From: Collimonas sp. OK242
GTDB lineage: Bacteria > Pseudomonadota > Gammaproteobacteria > Burkholderiales > Burkholderiaceae_D
Direction of reading: 5' to 3'
DNA: 41,539 nt
Assembly (NCBI RefSeq): GCF_900107095.1
Contig: NZ_FNOR01000025.1
Location: forward strand, 1 to 41,539
Notes under the pieces: generated by a model
Seen by the model: the letters and a program-made list of their open reading frames with translations, nothing else
What the model was told of the DNA's origin: nothing
The model's database searches: none
Translations under genes and position numbers: made by a program
Shown: positions 25,698-34,529 of the stretch, piece by piece
How positions within the stretch are numbered: the first letter of the stretch is position 1
How the letters are laid out: each line of letters starts with the position of its first letter

Positions 25698-27641
25698 ATG
25701 TCTGACTTTACCCTCGTAGCGACGGACGCGCCTACCCGCATCCGTTCGCTGGACGACCTGCGCGCTGTTGAACAAACCCCATGGCAGCAAAAGCTGCCGG
25801 CCCGCACCACCTATGAACTGCTGCAGCAAGCCTGCGAACGCCATCCCGACCGCAGCGCGTTGCGCTTTGTGCTGTCCGGCGCGCCGGATGCACCCGCGTT
25901 CGCCATCAACTACCGCAACCTGCTGGAACAGGTAACGCGCGCCGCCAACGCCTTCCACCGCGCCGGCGTCAGCTCCCGACAGGCAGTCGCGCTGCTGCTG
26001 CCCAATCTGCCGGAAACCCATTACGCGCTGCTGGGCGCGCAGGCGGCCGGCATCGCCAGTCCGATCAATCCCATGCTGGACGTGGAACACATCGCCAGCA
26101 TCGTCAACGCCACCGGGGCCACCGCGCTGGTGGCGCTGGCGCCGCTGCCCGACAGCGATGGCTGGAGCAAGGCGCTGGCGGTGGTCGAGCGCTGCCAGTC
26201 GCTGCGCACCCTGTTCGTGGTGAATCTGGCGGCCTATGTCGACCCGGCCGCCGGCGCCGCGCTGGACGCGTTGTATCAGGCCGCACCCCGGCCGCAGCGC
26301 GCCGACTTGCGCATCCTGCCGTTCGATGCCGCGCTGCTGGCGGAGCGCCCGGACCGGCTGGCGTCCGGTCGCGTCATCGACGCCAGTGACCGCTGCGCCT
26401 ATTTTCATACCGGCGGCACCACCGGCCTGCCGAAGATCGCGGTGCACACCCACCTGAACGAAACCTTTGTGGCCTGCATGCTGAGCTTGATGGAGCCGAG
26501 CCATCATGTGGTGCTGTGTGGGCTGCCGCTGTTCCACGTCAACGGCGCCATGGTGACCGGGCTGGCCGCATTCCACTGCGGCTGGGAGGTGGTGATGCTC
26601 ACCCCGCAGGGCTATCGCGGCAAGGAAGTGCTGGCCAACTTCTGGCGCCTGGTGGAGCGCTTCCGCGCCACCAGCTTCAGCGGCGTGCCCACCATCTTCG
26701 CCACCCTGGCCGGCCTGCCGCGCGACGGCGCCGACCTGTCCTCGCTGCGCCACGCCTTTTGTGGCGCGGCGCCGTTGCCGGCCGAAGTGGCGCGCCGCTT
26801 CGAGGCGGCGGCCGGCATCCCGCTGTGCGAGGGCTACGGCCTGACCGAGGGCGCCTGCATCTCCTCGCTCAATCCCACCGACGGCGGCCACCGCGCCGGC
26901 AGCGTCGGTCTGCGCCTGCCGCACCAGGACTTGCAGGTGTGGCAGGTCGACAGCGCCGGCCTGGCCGTGCGCGCCTGCGCCAGCGGCGAGACCGGCGTGA
27001 TCGGCGTGTCCGGCCCCAACGTGTTCCCCGGCTACCTGAACGAACGCGACAACCGGGGCATCTGGCTAGCGCCGGATTGGCTCAACACGGGGGATCTCGG
27101 CTACCTGGACGCGGACGGCTTCCTGCACCTGACCGGCCGTGCCAAGGACTTGATCATCCGCGGCGGCCATAACATCGATCCGGCCATGATCGAGGACGCG
27201 CTGCTGCACCATCCGGCGGTGGCCATGGCGGCCGCCGTCGGCCAGCCGGACGAACACGCGGGCGAACTGCCGGTGGCCTACGTTACGCTGAAAGCCGGCG
27301 CCATCATCCTGCCGGAGACGCTGCAGGCCGCCGCCCGCGTGCTGGTGCCGGAACCGGCCGCCGTTCCGGTGCGCATCGAGGTGCTGGAGCAAATGGCGCT
27401 GACGGCAGTCGGCAAGGTTGCCAAGGCCGAGCTGCGCATGCGCGCCGCCGCCCACGTGTTCCGCCAGCGGCTGGCCCAGCACAGCGTTGACGCCAGCGTC
27501 CAAGTGCAGGCCGACGCCCGCCGCGGCGCGGTCGCCACCATCCAGGCCGCAGCGCCGCAATGCGAGCGTGCCCGTGCTGCGCTGGCCGGCTTCAGCTACG
27601 CCATCGATATCCTGCCACAGGACTTAAAGGAATCACCATGA
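25698..27641 (+). CDS. Acyl-CoA synthetase (AMP-forming, ANL superfamily)
   Basis: A 647-residue adenylate-forming enzyme. The phosphate-binding loop YFHTGGTTGLPKIAVHTH is at 235-252; further motifs are GYGLTEGACISS (near 380), NTGDLGYLDADGFLHLTGRAKDLIIRGG (hinge region near 470) and the catalytic-lysine segment TAVGKVAKAEL (near 575). A tail of about 65 residues follows the usual end of the family. The enzyme should activate a carboxylic acid as its CoA thioester, here probably a fission product or side-chain acid of the aromatic substrate. The start follows CGGAG. The stop overlaps the ATG of the FAD hydroxylase. Confidence 0.92.
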   Translation: MSDFTLVATDAPTRIRSLDDLRAVEQTPWQQKLPARTTYELLQQACERHPDRSALRFVLSGAPDAPAFAINYRNLLEQVTRAANAFHRAGVSSRQAVALLLPNLPETHYALLGAQAAGIASPINPMLDVEHIASIVNATGATALVALAPLPDSDGWSKALAVVERCQSLRTLFVVNLAAYVDPAAGAALDALYQAAPRPQRADLRILPFDAALLAERPDRLASGRVIDASDRCAYFHTGGTTGLPKIAVHTHLNETFVACMLSLMEPSHHVVLCGLPLFHVNGAMVTGLAAFHCGWEVVMLTPQGYRGKEVLANFWRLVERFRATSFSGVPTIFATLAGLPRDGADLSSLRHAFCGAAPLPAEVARRFEAAAGIPLCEGYGLTEGACISSLNPTDGGHRAGSVGLRLPHQDLQVWQVDSAGLAVRACASGETGVIGVSGPNVFPGYLNERDNRGIWLAPDWLNTGDLGYLDADGFLHLTGRAKDLIIRGGHNIDPAMIEDALLHHPAVAMAAAVGQPDEHAGELPVAYVTLKAGAIILPETLQAAARVLVPEPAAVPVRIEVLEQMALTAVGKVAKAELRMRAAAHVFRQRLAQHSVDASVQVQADARRGAVATIQAAAPQCERARAALAGFSYAIDILPQDLKESP

Positions 27642-29224
27642 CTACTCCCCTGCCCGGCACCATCGACGTGCTGCTGGTCGGCCTCGGTCCGGTCGGCGCC
27701 GCCGCCGCCAACTTGTTGGGCCGCTACGGCGTGCGCACGCTGGCAATCGACAAGGCCAGCGACGTGTTCACCATGCCGCGCGCCATCGCGCTCGACAACG
27801 AGGCGTTACGCATCCTGCAGCTGGCTGGCCTGGAGGAAGGCGCGTTCGCTACCCACGCCATCGCCAAAGTGCAGATGCATTCGCCGCTGTTCGGCCGCTA
27901 CGCGCGCGCCAACACCGCCGGCGAGCAGGATGGCCACCCGCGCCTGGTGACCTTTTACCAGCCGGAGCTGGAGCGCACGTTGCGCACCAGGCTGGCTCTC
28001 TATCCCTGCGTGCAGACCGCGCTGGACACCGAACTGGTGGACTATACCGAGACCGCCGATGGGGTCAGCGCCACTCTCAGGCAGGCCGACGGCGCGCTGG
28101 CCACGGTGCGGGCCCGCTACCTGGTCGGCGTCGACGGCGCCAGCTCGCCGGTGCGCCAGCGCGCCGGCCTTGGCTTCGACGGCCAGACCTTCAGCGAGGA
28201 CTGGCTGGTGGTCGACGCCATCGGCGTGCCCAATCCGATCGACCACGTGGAATTCATCTGCGACCCGCGCCGGCCGACACCCCACATGGTGGCGCCGGGC
28301 GACCGCCAGCGCTGGGAATTCAAGCTGGCCCCGGGCGAGACCCGAGAGCAGATGGAGCGGCCGGAAAAGATCCGCGAACTGCTGGCGCCCTGGTGCGACA
28401 CCGACCACGTCACCATCGAGCGCACCGCCGTGTACCGCTTCCACGCCCGCATCGTCGAGCGCTTCTCGCGCGGCCGCGTGTTCCTGGCCGGCGACGCGGC
28501 CCACATCACGCCGCCGTTCGTGGGCCAAGGCCTGGTGGCCGGCCTGCGCGACGCGGCCAACCTGTGCTGGAAGCTGGCCTGGGTAGTACACGGGCGCGCC
28601 GCGTCGTCCATCCTCGACAGCTACGACACCGAGCGCCGCCCGCATGCCAAGTCCATCATCCAGCTGGCGCTGCTGATGGGCCGCCTGGTCATGCCGCGCA
28701 ACCGGCTGGCGGCGCTGTGCGTGCACGGCTCGATGGCGCTGTTGCAGCGCGTCCCCTTCACCCGGGCCTGGTTCCAGGACTTGAAGATCAAGCCGGCTAA
28801 CAGCTTCCGGCGCGGCCTGTTCCAGCCGGGGCGCGGGCGCGCGCGGCTGGTCCGCGGCGGCTTGCTGCCGCAGGGCCTGGTGCGTAGCGCCGCGCATGCG
28901 GGCTGCCTGCCCAGCGACGAAGTGCTGGGCCTCAAGCTGAACCTGATCGGCTTTGGCTGCGATGCCCAAGCGGCGCTGACCCTGGAGCTGCGAGCGCGCT
29001 GGCAGCGGGCCGGCGGCCACGTTGTGCAGTTGCGCCACCGCGGCCAGCACGGCGCGCCGGCCGACTCGTGGGAAGACATGACGGACTGCCTGGTACCGGG
29101 TGCGGCGCCAGTTGGCTGGGTCGCCGTGGTACGGCCGGACCGCACCGTGCTGCACGACGGTCCGCTGGACCAGCTCGACAGCATCGTAAGCGAATCGTTA
29201 GCCTTGCTGGGCGCTGCCACCTAG
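27638..29224 (+). CDS. FAD-dependent aromatic hydroxylase (MhpA-like)
   Basis: A 528-residue class A flavoprotein monooxygenase. The Rossmann dinucleotide motif VGLGPVGAAAANLLGRYGV (about 14-32) opens the protein. A GVDGASSPVRQRAGL segment near 165 corresponds to the family DG motif, and RVFLAGDAAHITPPFVGQG (about 280-298) is the second FAD/ribityl motif. The C-terminal 130 residues form the thioredoxin-like cap common in MhpA-type enzymes. It would add a hydroxyl next to an existing phenolic OH with NAD(P)H and oxygen, supplying the catechol for the dioxygenase. Translation is coupled to the CoA synthetase by a 4-bp overlap. Confidence 0.9.
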   Translation: MTTPLPGTIDVLLVGLGPVGAAAANLLGRYGVRTLAIDKASDVFTMPRAIALDNEALRILQLAGLEEGAFATHAIAKVQMHSPLFGRYARANTAGEQDGHPRLVTFYQPELERTLRTRLALYPCVQTALDTELVDYTETADGVSATLRQADGALATVRARYLVGVDGASSPVRQRAGLGFDGQTFSEDWLVVDAIGVPNPIDHVEFICDPRRPTPHMVAPGDRQRWEFKLAPGETREQMERPEKIRELLAPWCDTDHVTIERTAVYRFHARIVERFSRGRVFLAGDAAHITPPFVGQGLVAGLRDAANLCWKLAWVVHGRAASSILDSYDTERRPHAKSIIQLALLMGRLVMPRNRLAALCVHGSMALLQRVPFTRAWFQDLKIKPANSFRRGLFQPGRGRARLVRGGLLPQGLVRSAAHAGCLPSDEVLGLKLNLIGFGCDAQAALTLELRARWQRAGGHVVQLRHRGQHGAPADSWEDMTDCLVPGAAPVGWVAVVRPDRTVLHDGPLDQLDSIVSESLALLGAAT

Positions 29225-29270
29225 CCTGCGGTGCGCGGGCGCAACGATTTCAAATCACGAAGGAGACAAA

Positions 29271-30011
29271 ATGAAAATGCAATTTATGAGCAAACGGTTA
29301 GGTGTGGTGACGGCGGGATTTGCGATGTTCAGTGCTGCCGGCATGGCGCAGGCGCAAACCGCCGGCAGTAATGTGATCAGCGTAGGCTGGTTGCATGCCG
29401 CGCCACAGAACCAATCCACACCGTTAACGGTCCACAGCATCAACGGCATGCCGGTCAATCTGGTGGAAACCGGCACCGGCTTCGCTGCCCAGAAGACCGA
29501 TACTTTGGGCTTCACCTTCGCGCATTATTTTACCGATGATATTTCGGTGGAGGCGGTTGCTGGATATCCGAACTATCTGAAATTCGAAGGGACAGGTACG
29601 CTGTCGTCATTCGGTGTGCTTGGCAAGGCCAAGCCGATCGCTCCGATTATCTTGTTGCGTTACCACTTTTTCGATGCGCAAACCAAGTTTCGTCCATATG
29701 TTGGTCTGGGTGTCAATTACACCAAGTTTATCGATGCTCAAGTGTCCAACAATGATTTCGTGACCAGCAAAATGGGCCCGGGTGGATCAGCTACTGTCCA
29801 TGCGACCAGTTCGTGGTCACCGGCATTCAGTGCCGGCGCAAACTATGCGATCGATGACCACTGGTCGGTTGGTCTGTCGGTTTCCTACGTTCCGGTAAAA
29901 ACAACGGCTACGCTGACGGGAACAACAGCCGGCGGCACGGTAATTGACAGCACTGCGACACTCAAGATACGACCGGTGATAACTTTCCTTAACGTCGGCT
30001 ATCGCTTCTGA
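29271..30011 (+). CDS. OmpW-family outer membrane beta-barrel
   Basis: A 246-residue protein with a signal peptide (LGVVTAGFAMFSAAGMAQAQ, cleaved around residue 28), alternating beta-barrel strands and a C-terminal Phe (VGYRF), the outer-membrane assembly signal. Segments such as SVEAVAGYP, PIILLRYHFFDAQTKFRPYVGLGVNYTKF and DDHWSVGLSVSYVPVKTTA are characteristic of OmpW. The eight-strand barrel forms a small hydrophobic channel; in aromatic-degrading bacteria such genes often accompany catabolic operons and help uptake of hydrophobic substrates. AAGGAG precedes the ATG, 46 bp after the hydroxylase. It is visibly less G+C rich than the enzymes before it. Confidence 0.93.
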   Translation: MKMQFMSKRLGVVTAGFAMFSAAGMAQAQTAGSNVISVGWLHAAPQNQSTPLTVHSINGMPVNLVETGTGFAAQKTDTLGFTFAHYFTDDISVEAVAGYPNYLKFEGTGTLSSFGVLGKAKPIAPIILLRYHFFDAQTKFRPYVGLGVNYTKFIDAQVSNNDFVTSKMGPGGSATVHATSSWSPAFSAGANYAIDDHWSVGLSVSYVPVKTTATLTGTTAGGTVIDSTATLKIRPVITFLNVGYRF

Positions 30012-30203
30012 TCGCTTTGCCGCCAGCTGACGTACCGCGTCGGCTGATCGGCCGGCTGCGCTCTCACCAGATGACTAGCGCGTTGATTGAGGCGCGAGGC
30101 CAATCGACGATAGTATCGTTGTCACCATGCCGGTTGGTGTGGTAATGCAATTACCGTCCCGTTCAGCGCGCAACTATGGGTACAAGACCGTACGCAACCG
30201 GGT

Positions 30204-30509
30204 CTGGGTGGGCGCATTGAAGAGCATATCGTCGACCTGAAGGAAATGTTTGTCTGCGCCCCGGACATCACCATCAAGAATCATCCGATCCGCTTCGGCT
30301 CAGGATCGTGGACGACGGCAACCGGCATCATGACCGGTACAATTACCAAGCCGATGCCGATCGGCGACGGTAAATTCTTCCAGCCTACCGACCAGCTATT
30401 TGCAATAACGATGGCGACGATTGGCCATTGAACGAAGGGCACCATGGACCACGAGTGCTTGTTCTGGGATGCGCAGGATTTCACGAAACAGCTCGGTTTC
30501 GCCAAGTAA
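30204..30509 (+). pseudogene. SnoaL-like (NTF2-fold) polyketide-cyclase family relic with a premature stop
   Basis: In one frame the sequence reads IEEHIVDLKEMFVCAPDITI, NHPIRFGSGSWTTATGIMTG, TKPMPIGDGKFFQPT and ATIGH, then TGA at 30429-30431, then continues in the same frame as TKGTMDHECLFWDAQDFTKQ and LGFAK up to TAA at 30507. Related proteins have Trp (TGG) where the TGA stands. The N-terminal third is not recognisable upstream of about 30204. The gene is therefore both 5'-truncated and nonsense-mutated. Confidence 0.75.
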
Positions 30510-30806
30510 TATCTGTTTGACTCCCGAGCGACGCGCGGTGCGGAGGACGAGTTCGTCGTCGATGGCTTGATCGTTGCGCTCGGTGTCATGGCCGCGCGCA
30601 TGCCCGCCCCCGAAGATGGCTTGCTCGATTGTGTAGCCGAGTTGCTGCAGTCTGCGAGAGCCTGCAAAACATGGGAGACTTATTGTTCGTATGCGATCAA
30701 TTGGCGACGCCCTTCTGCGGATATGATTGTTATCAGCAAACAACTCGACGTTGAAGCGGCCGGTTCGCTCGCGCCGTCCATACGATCGGGCGCGACGGCC
30801 AAAAAA
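30510..30806. other. Unexplained intergenic stretch
   Basis: About 300 bp between the SnoaL-like relic and the end of the large minus-strand gene. Both strands have an open frame over part of it (plus 30567-30827 and minus 30396-30743), with no recognisable product, ribosome-binding site or codon character. The most likely reading is further decayed accessory DNA. Confidence 0.4.
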
Positions 30807-33800
30807 TCAATCTCCATCGCCGGTTGACGGATCTTGGACGGACGACGATTGCCTGGTGAGACCGGTGAGGCGGTCGCGCACGTCATGGCTCATCTCCTGG
30901 CCGCGATTGGCCGCACGCCGGGTCATGGATAGCGGTATCTGGGCCACGAGCTGGCTGATCGGGGACGTGATGGAAACATGCATGTTATTGGCAATCATCC
31001 CAGTACGCCGCATCTGGAACTTGGCCTTGGTGCTGGCTGACGCCTGCTTGTAGCGCCAGTCGAAATAGTTCGACGTGCCGCTCAACTTGCCGGTTGCGAT
31101 GCTCTTCCCGCCAATCGAAAGCTTGATATCGTCCGGCAAGTCGGCCAGCCTTTCGAGATCGTCCACCAGCTTGTCGAGCGCGACATCGATCCGCGGATCG
31201 CTCATATCCATCGCCGACGGATCTGCCTCAGCGATGTCCAGTCTGAGAGAAACCGGATCGCCATCCCGCGCCAGCGTTCCCAACAACTTCGCCATGCTGG
31301 TCTTCTGGAACCGGGCACGTTCGGCCGAGGTGTATGGCGCCGTGACCGGGGCCGTTCCTTGCAAAAACACGCGCGCGTCGTTCTGATCATTGTACGTCTT
31401 AGGAACGTGGATGCCGTGACTTATCTTGATTTCATTCCTGATGTTGAAGCCCAGGCTCGCCGCAGCGCCGAAAGTATTGGCTACGCCCGCCAGCGTGGCG
31501 GAACCGGCATTGGTTATGGTGTAGCGCTCGGCCTCGCCGGCAGTCAATCTCTTCGCCAATTCGGTCGCCTCTACCTGACCGCGGCCGTCGCCGGTGAACA
31601 GCGCCTGTGCATCGCCATCCTTGATCGCTGCGAGAGCCCGGGCGGCCGATTGCAAACCGGCTTGCGCAGCGGGGCCTTCGCCCTCGGAGAGCACGCTCTT
31701 GATGTTGGATTGCGCCAGCTCAAATGAGATCCAATCGCGCAGGCTGGCTTTGACGTCGGCGCGCAAGCCGGCATGAATCTGCGCCTGCGCAAATGTGCGT
31801 TGTGCGGAGCGGCCGGACGATGCCTGTCCGGTGCGGGCGGCGGATTTCAGCAATGCCGCCAGCGTCTTGCCACTCTTGCCGAGCAAGATACGGCCCATGC
31901 TGTCCAGGCGCATGCGATACGGCGTTTTCCAGGAGTCGGCGAGGGTCGAAACCTTGAACTCGGCCTGGTGCGCCTGCGTAAAGGCCGCCTCCAGCTCCTG
32001 CACGGCATGCGGGTCGCCGGCTGCGGCTTCCACTTGCTGCCGGTAATCGGCATAAGCTGTCCAGTTCGCCAGCGGCTTGACGTCATGCTCTGTCGTGTCG
32101 CGGCGCGCGATATCGTCTAGCGTGGCGAGTAGCTTGACTCTTGCCTGTGCGCGCACTTCCGGGCGGCGCCAGAGGCGCTTTTCCTTGATGTAAATTTGAT
32201 AGGCTTGCGCTCTTTCCTTTTGCTGTATGGCCGCGTTGCCGCCGAGCAGATCGAGCGACTTCCCAAGCGCCACGATGGCGCGCTTTGCCTTGGCTTCCCC
32301 ATCTTTGCTCGGCCCGGAACTGAGCTGATAAACCACGTACATCAATGCCACCGCCGTCACCGCTGCGGCGCTGACGCCCCCCGTCACGGCGGCCGCAGCA
32401 GCATGGGGCAAGATACCCAGAACGGTCGCCGTAACGGAAAATGCGGCGCTTGCGCCACTGACGCCTAGGTAGCGCTTGTTGCCCTCATATTCGATTTTGG
32501 CGCTTTCAGAAGCGGTTTTGTAGTCCGTCTTCAGCTCGTTGCGCAAGCAGAACCGCGCGTACGCGATGCCGAGTTTTTCTCCTGCGGCACGGACATCGTT
32601 TTCAGCATGCAGGTAGTCTCCGGGAGAGATGTCCGCCGCGGCAAGCCTCAATGTCGCGGCATCGAGCAGGATCTGCGCCTTTTCCATCCGTTGCACGCAT
32701 TGCCGGATCTTAGGTAAGCGCCATACGAGCGTTGCCGCCGCACCCAAAACATTGGGTCCGGTTTTCGCGCTCGGAGAGGCATCGGCTTTCCCCAATGGCA
32801 TGATTTCCTCGGTGCCGGCGTTACGCATGCGCAACTCCGCGGAGTCAAACGAAAGCTTGGTAGTCACGGCAGTGAGAATCAATTGGACCGCCGACAATGC
32901 GGTTTTTGCCGCCGGATGGGAGGATGCGGCAATCTGCGCGATGCTGCTTACCGCACCGCCCACCGTAGACGAAGACATGACCGGCTGCCGGTGCAGAGCG
33001 CCGGTTCCGGTCGTCTTGAAACTATTGAGCACTTCGTCGGAATTCTCGATTCCTGCAGCCTTGAGGAAGGTCGCGATCATTTCCCGGTAGTAGTCGTCGT
33101 CTCCCGCCCCTTTGGGAAGAAGCCTCTCCCCTCGCCTCCCCTCGGGAATCGCGCCGGCATGGGCACGTTCGAAATTCAGCGCCATGAGCCTGGACAATTC
33201 CGGTATTGCCGGCGAGCCAGCCTGGCTGTTGCGCCACCCCTGGCAAATCTCCAGCGCGCTGTCCAGATCCCACTGCTCGACCCGGATGGGGGGTGTGAAT
33301 GGCACATTTTTGATATTGACCAATTGTGCAAATCGGTCCTTGACTGTGCCGCGAGAGAATTGTGGAGCGCTACCCGCCGGCGTGCTCGATTGACGCTCCT
33401 GCACCTCCGGCCGCGACTGCACGCTGCCACCACGCCGCGCTCTAGAACTCGTAGAGAGCTCGGTGCGTTGTTGATCTCGCAGGTCGTCCTGCTGCTCGGC
33501 AATGCTGGGCAAGGAGGCGACACTGCGTCGGGAAGAGCCCATCGGCGGCGCGCGCAATGTACTCGACGAAGGCTCCGCCTCGCCGCGCCTTCGCGGATTG
33601 GTCAATTCAGCCTTTGACAGCCATGAGGCGACGATTTCCTCGCTGGTAAGCGGCGCGGCCGACGAGTGCAAGTCTGGCAAAGCGTAAGGATCGATCACGC
33701 CGGACCACTCCTCGAGCTTGGCCTTGCCTTTCGAAGCGATGGATTGCGCCGATGATTCCTCACGCCATATCCCATCGTCGCTACGCGCCGCACCATCGAG

Positions 33801-34343
33801 CAGCGCAGCCGAAGCGGACGTAGGCAGTTCACGAAAACTACGCGATGAAGGAAGACCAGGCATGGCATGGCGCGATAGTCCGATATCAGACCGAGAGCGG
33901 CGCGCGGTTTGATCGACTCGCGCGTATCCTTCAGCCATATGCGAAGGGCCAAACGGCATCATGCCGATATGTGTGTCCGCATTCGCCCCGTTTTGCGAAG
34001 GAATATCGTCCGCGCCGACGCTTGCGTCCAGGATGCTCTCCCAATCCGCGTCCTTCGCATCACCGGCTTCGGCCTCTTTACCAGGAGACACGGGTGGCTC
34101 TCGCAAACTGCGCGACAAGGAAACGACTACTTCCGTCTTGCGCGGCAGGTTGAGCTCGGATCTGGAACGCCTTGCTCTAGACATATCGGAAAGCGTGGAC
34201 AATTGCACCGACATTCCACCCGCCCGTCCGCGCTCCACTGGCGGGTTCTCCTGCTCGGCCGACGATGCGGTAGATGGCGGTTCCTGCGCGGAAGTTTGCG
34301 CTGTGAGCGGAATTCCCCGACCAACATTGGGGCTAATAGGCAT
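30807..34343 (-). CDS. Large candidate type III secreted effector, no known family
   Basis: 1178 residues with GGAG 8 bases before the ATG. The N-terminus has secretion-signal character: the first 20 residues contain no acidic residue and are rich in Ser, Pro, Thr and Gln. Residues 57-236 contain two units offset by exactly 90 residues: ARRSRSEL (57) and SRSLREPP (77) recur as ARRSRSDI (147) and SRSFRELP (167). The middle has one extended hydrophobic region (about 627-674, GILPHAAAAAVTGG then AAAVTAVALMYVVYQL) that could be a membrane hairpin. The rest is helical and charged, ending in a Ser/Asp-rich tail. No catalytic motif was recognised. The promoter at 34443-34503 has HrpB-box architecture, the main reason for the effector call. 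No secretion apparatus or chaperone gene is in the window. Confidence 0.7.
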   Translation of the reverse strand: MPISPNVGRGIPLTAQTSAQEPPSTASSAEQENPPVERGRAGGMSVQLSTLSDMSRARRSRSELNLPRKTEVVVSLSRSLREPPVSPGKEAEAGDAKDADWESILDASVGADDIPSQNGANADTHIGMMPFGPSHMAEGYARVDQTARRSRSDIGLSRHAMPGLPSSRSFRELPTSASAALLDGAARSDDGIWREESSAQSIASKGKAKLEEWSGVIDPYALPDLHSSAAPLTSEEIVASWLSKAELTNPRRRGEAEPSSSTLRAPPMGSSRRSVASLPSIAEQQDDLRDQQRTELSTSSRARRGGSVQSRPEVQERQSSTPAGSAPQFSRGTVKDRFAQLVNIKNVPFTPPIRVEQWDLDSALEICQGWRNSQAGSPAIPELSRLMALNFERAHAGAIPEGRRGERLLPKGAGDDDYYREMIATFLKAAGIENSDEVLNSFKTTGTGALHRQPVMSSSTVGGAVSSIAQIAASSHPAAKTALSAVQLILTAVTTKLSFDSAELRMRNAGTEEIMPLGKADASPSAKTGPNVLGAAATLVWRLPKIRQCVQRMEKAQILLDAATLRLAAADISPGDYLHAENDVRAAGEKLGIAYARFCLRNELKTDYKTASESAKIEYEGNKRYLGVSGASAAFSVTATVLGILPHAAAAAVTGGVSAAAVTAVALMYVVYQLSSGPSKDGEAKAKRAIVALGKSLDLLGGNAAIQQKERAQAYQIYIKEKRLWRRPEVRAQARVKLLATLDDIARRDTTEHDVKPLANWTAYADYRQQVEAAAGDPHAVQELEAAFTQAHQAEFKVSTLADSWKTPYRMRLDSMGRILLGKSGKTLAALLKSAARTGQASSGRSAQRTFAQAQIHAGLRADVKASLRDWISFELAQSNIKSVLSEGEGPAAQAGLQSAARALAAIKDGDAQALFTGDGRGQVEATELAKRLTAGEAERYTITNAGSATLAGVANTFGAAASLGFNIRNEIKISHGIHVPKTYNDQNDARVFLQGTAPVTAPYTSAERARFQKTSMAKLLGTLARDGDPVSLRLDIAEADPSAMDMSDPRIDVALDKLVDDLERLADLPDDIKLSIGGKSIATGKLSGTSNYFDWRYKQASASTKAKFQMRRTGMIANNMHVSITSPISQLVAQIPLSMTRRAANRGQEMSHDVRDRLTGLTRQSSSVQDPSTGDGD

Positions 34344-34442
34344 GGCAGACTCCAGGTAATATGCAACATTAGGCTGCCATGCCAGGCATTAAAATCAAAT
34401 TATTGTCCCGAGTTCCATTCGGCGCTTGGCTGGCGTCAAGAT

Positions 34443-34503
34443 ATGCTACAAGCAAGCCAAAGGGTATTTACCAACGTAGCGAAATCCCGTTGCGTAAGAC
34501 GAA
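34443..34503 (-). promoter_or_regulatory. hrpII/PIP-type box with matching -10 element
   Basis: On the minus strand TTCG (34503-34500), 16 bp, TTCG (34483-34480), 31 bp, then TAGCAT (34448-34443), which fits YANNRT. The R. solanacearum hrpII box is TTCG-N16-TTCG with YANNRT 30-32 bp later. The same bases also satisfy the Xanthomonas PIP form TTCGB-N15-TTCGB. It lies in the noncoding gap, 100 bp from the ATG of the large gene. Confidence 0.8.
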
Positions 34504-34529
34504 GCAATCGGAGTTCGAATTGACCGGCA

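Noticed and set aside
25455-26924. 489-codon minus-strand frame opposite the acyl-CoA synthetase
   Set aside because: Antisense reading of a G+C-rich gene; composition is Gly/Gln/Arg/His-heavy with no known fold.
27806-29155. 449-codon minus-strand frame opposite the FAD hydroxylase
   Set aside because: Same antisense artefact; the sense frame has clear FAD motifs.
30429-30431. Selenocysteine reading of TGA in the SnoaL-like relic
   Set aside because: The replaced residue is Trp, not Cys, no SECIS-like hairpin is evident and the 5' part is already missing.
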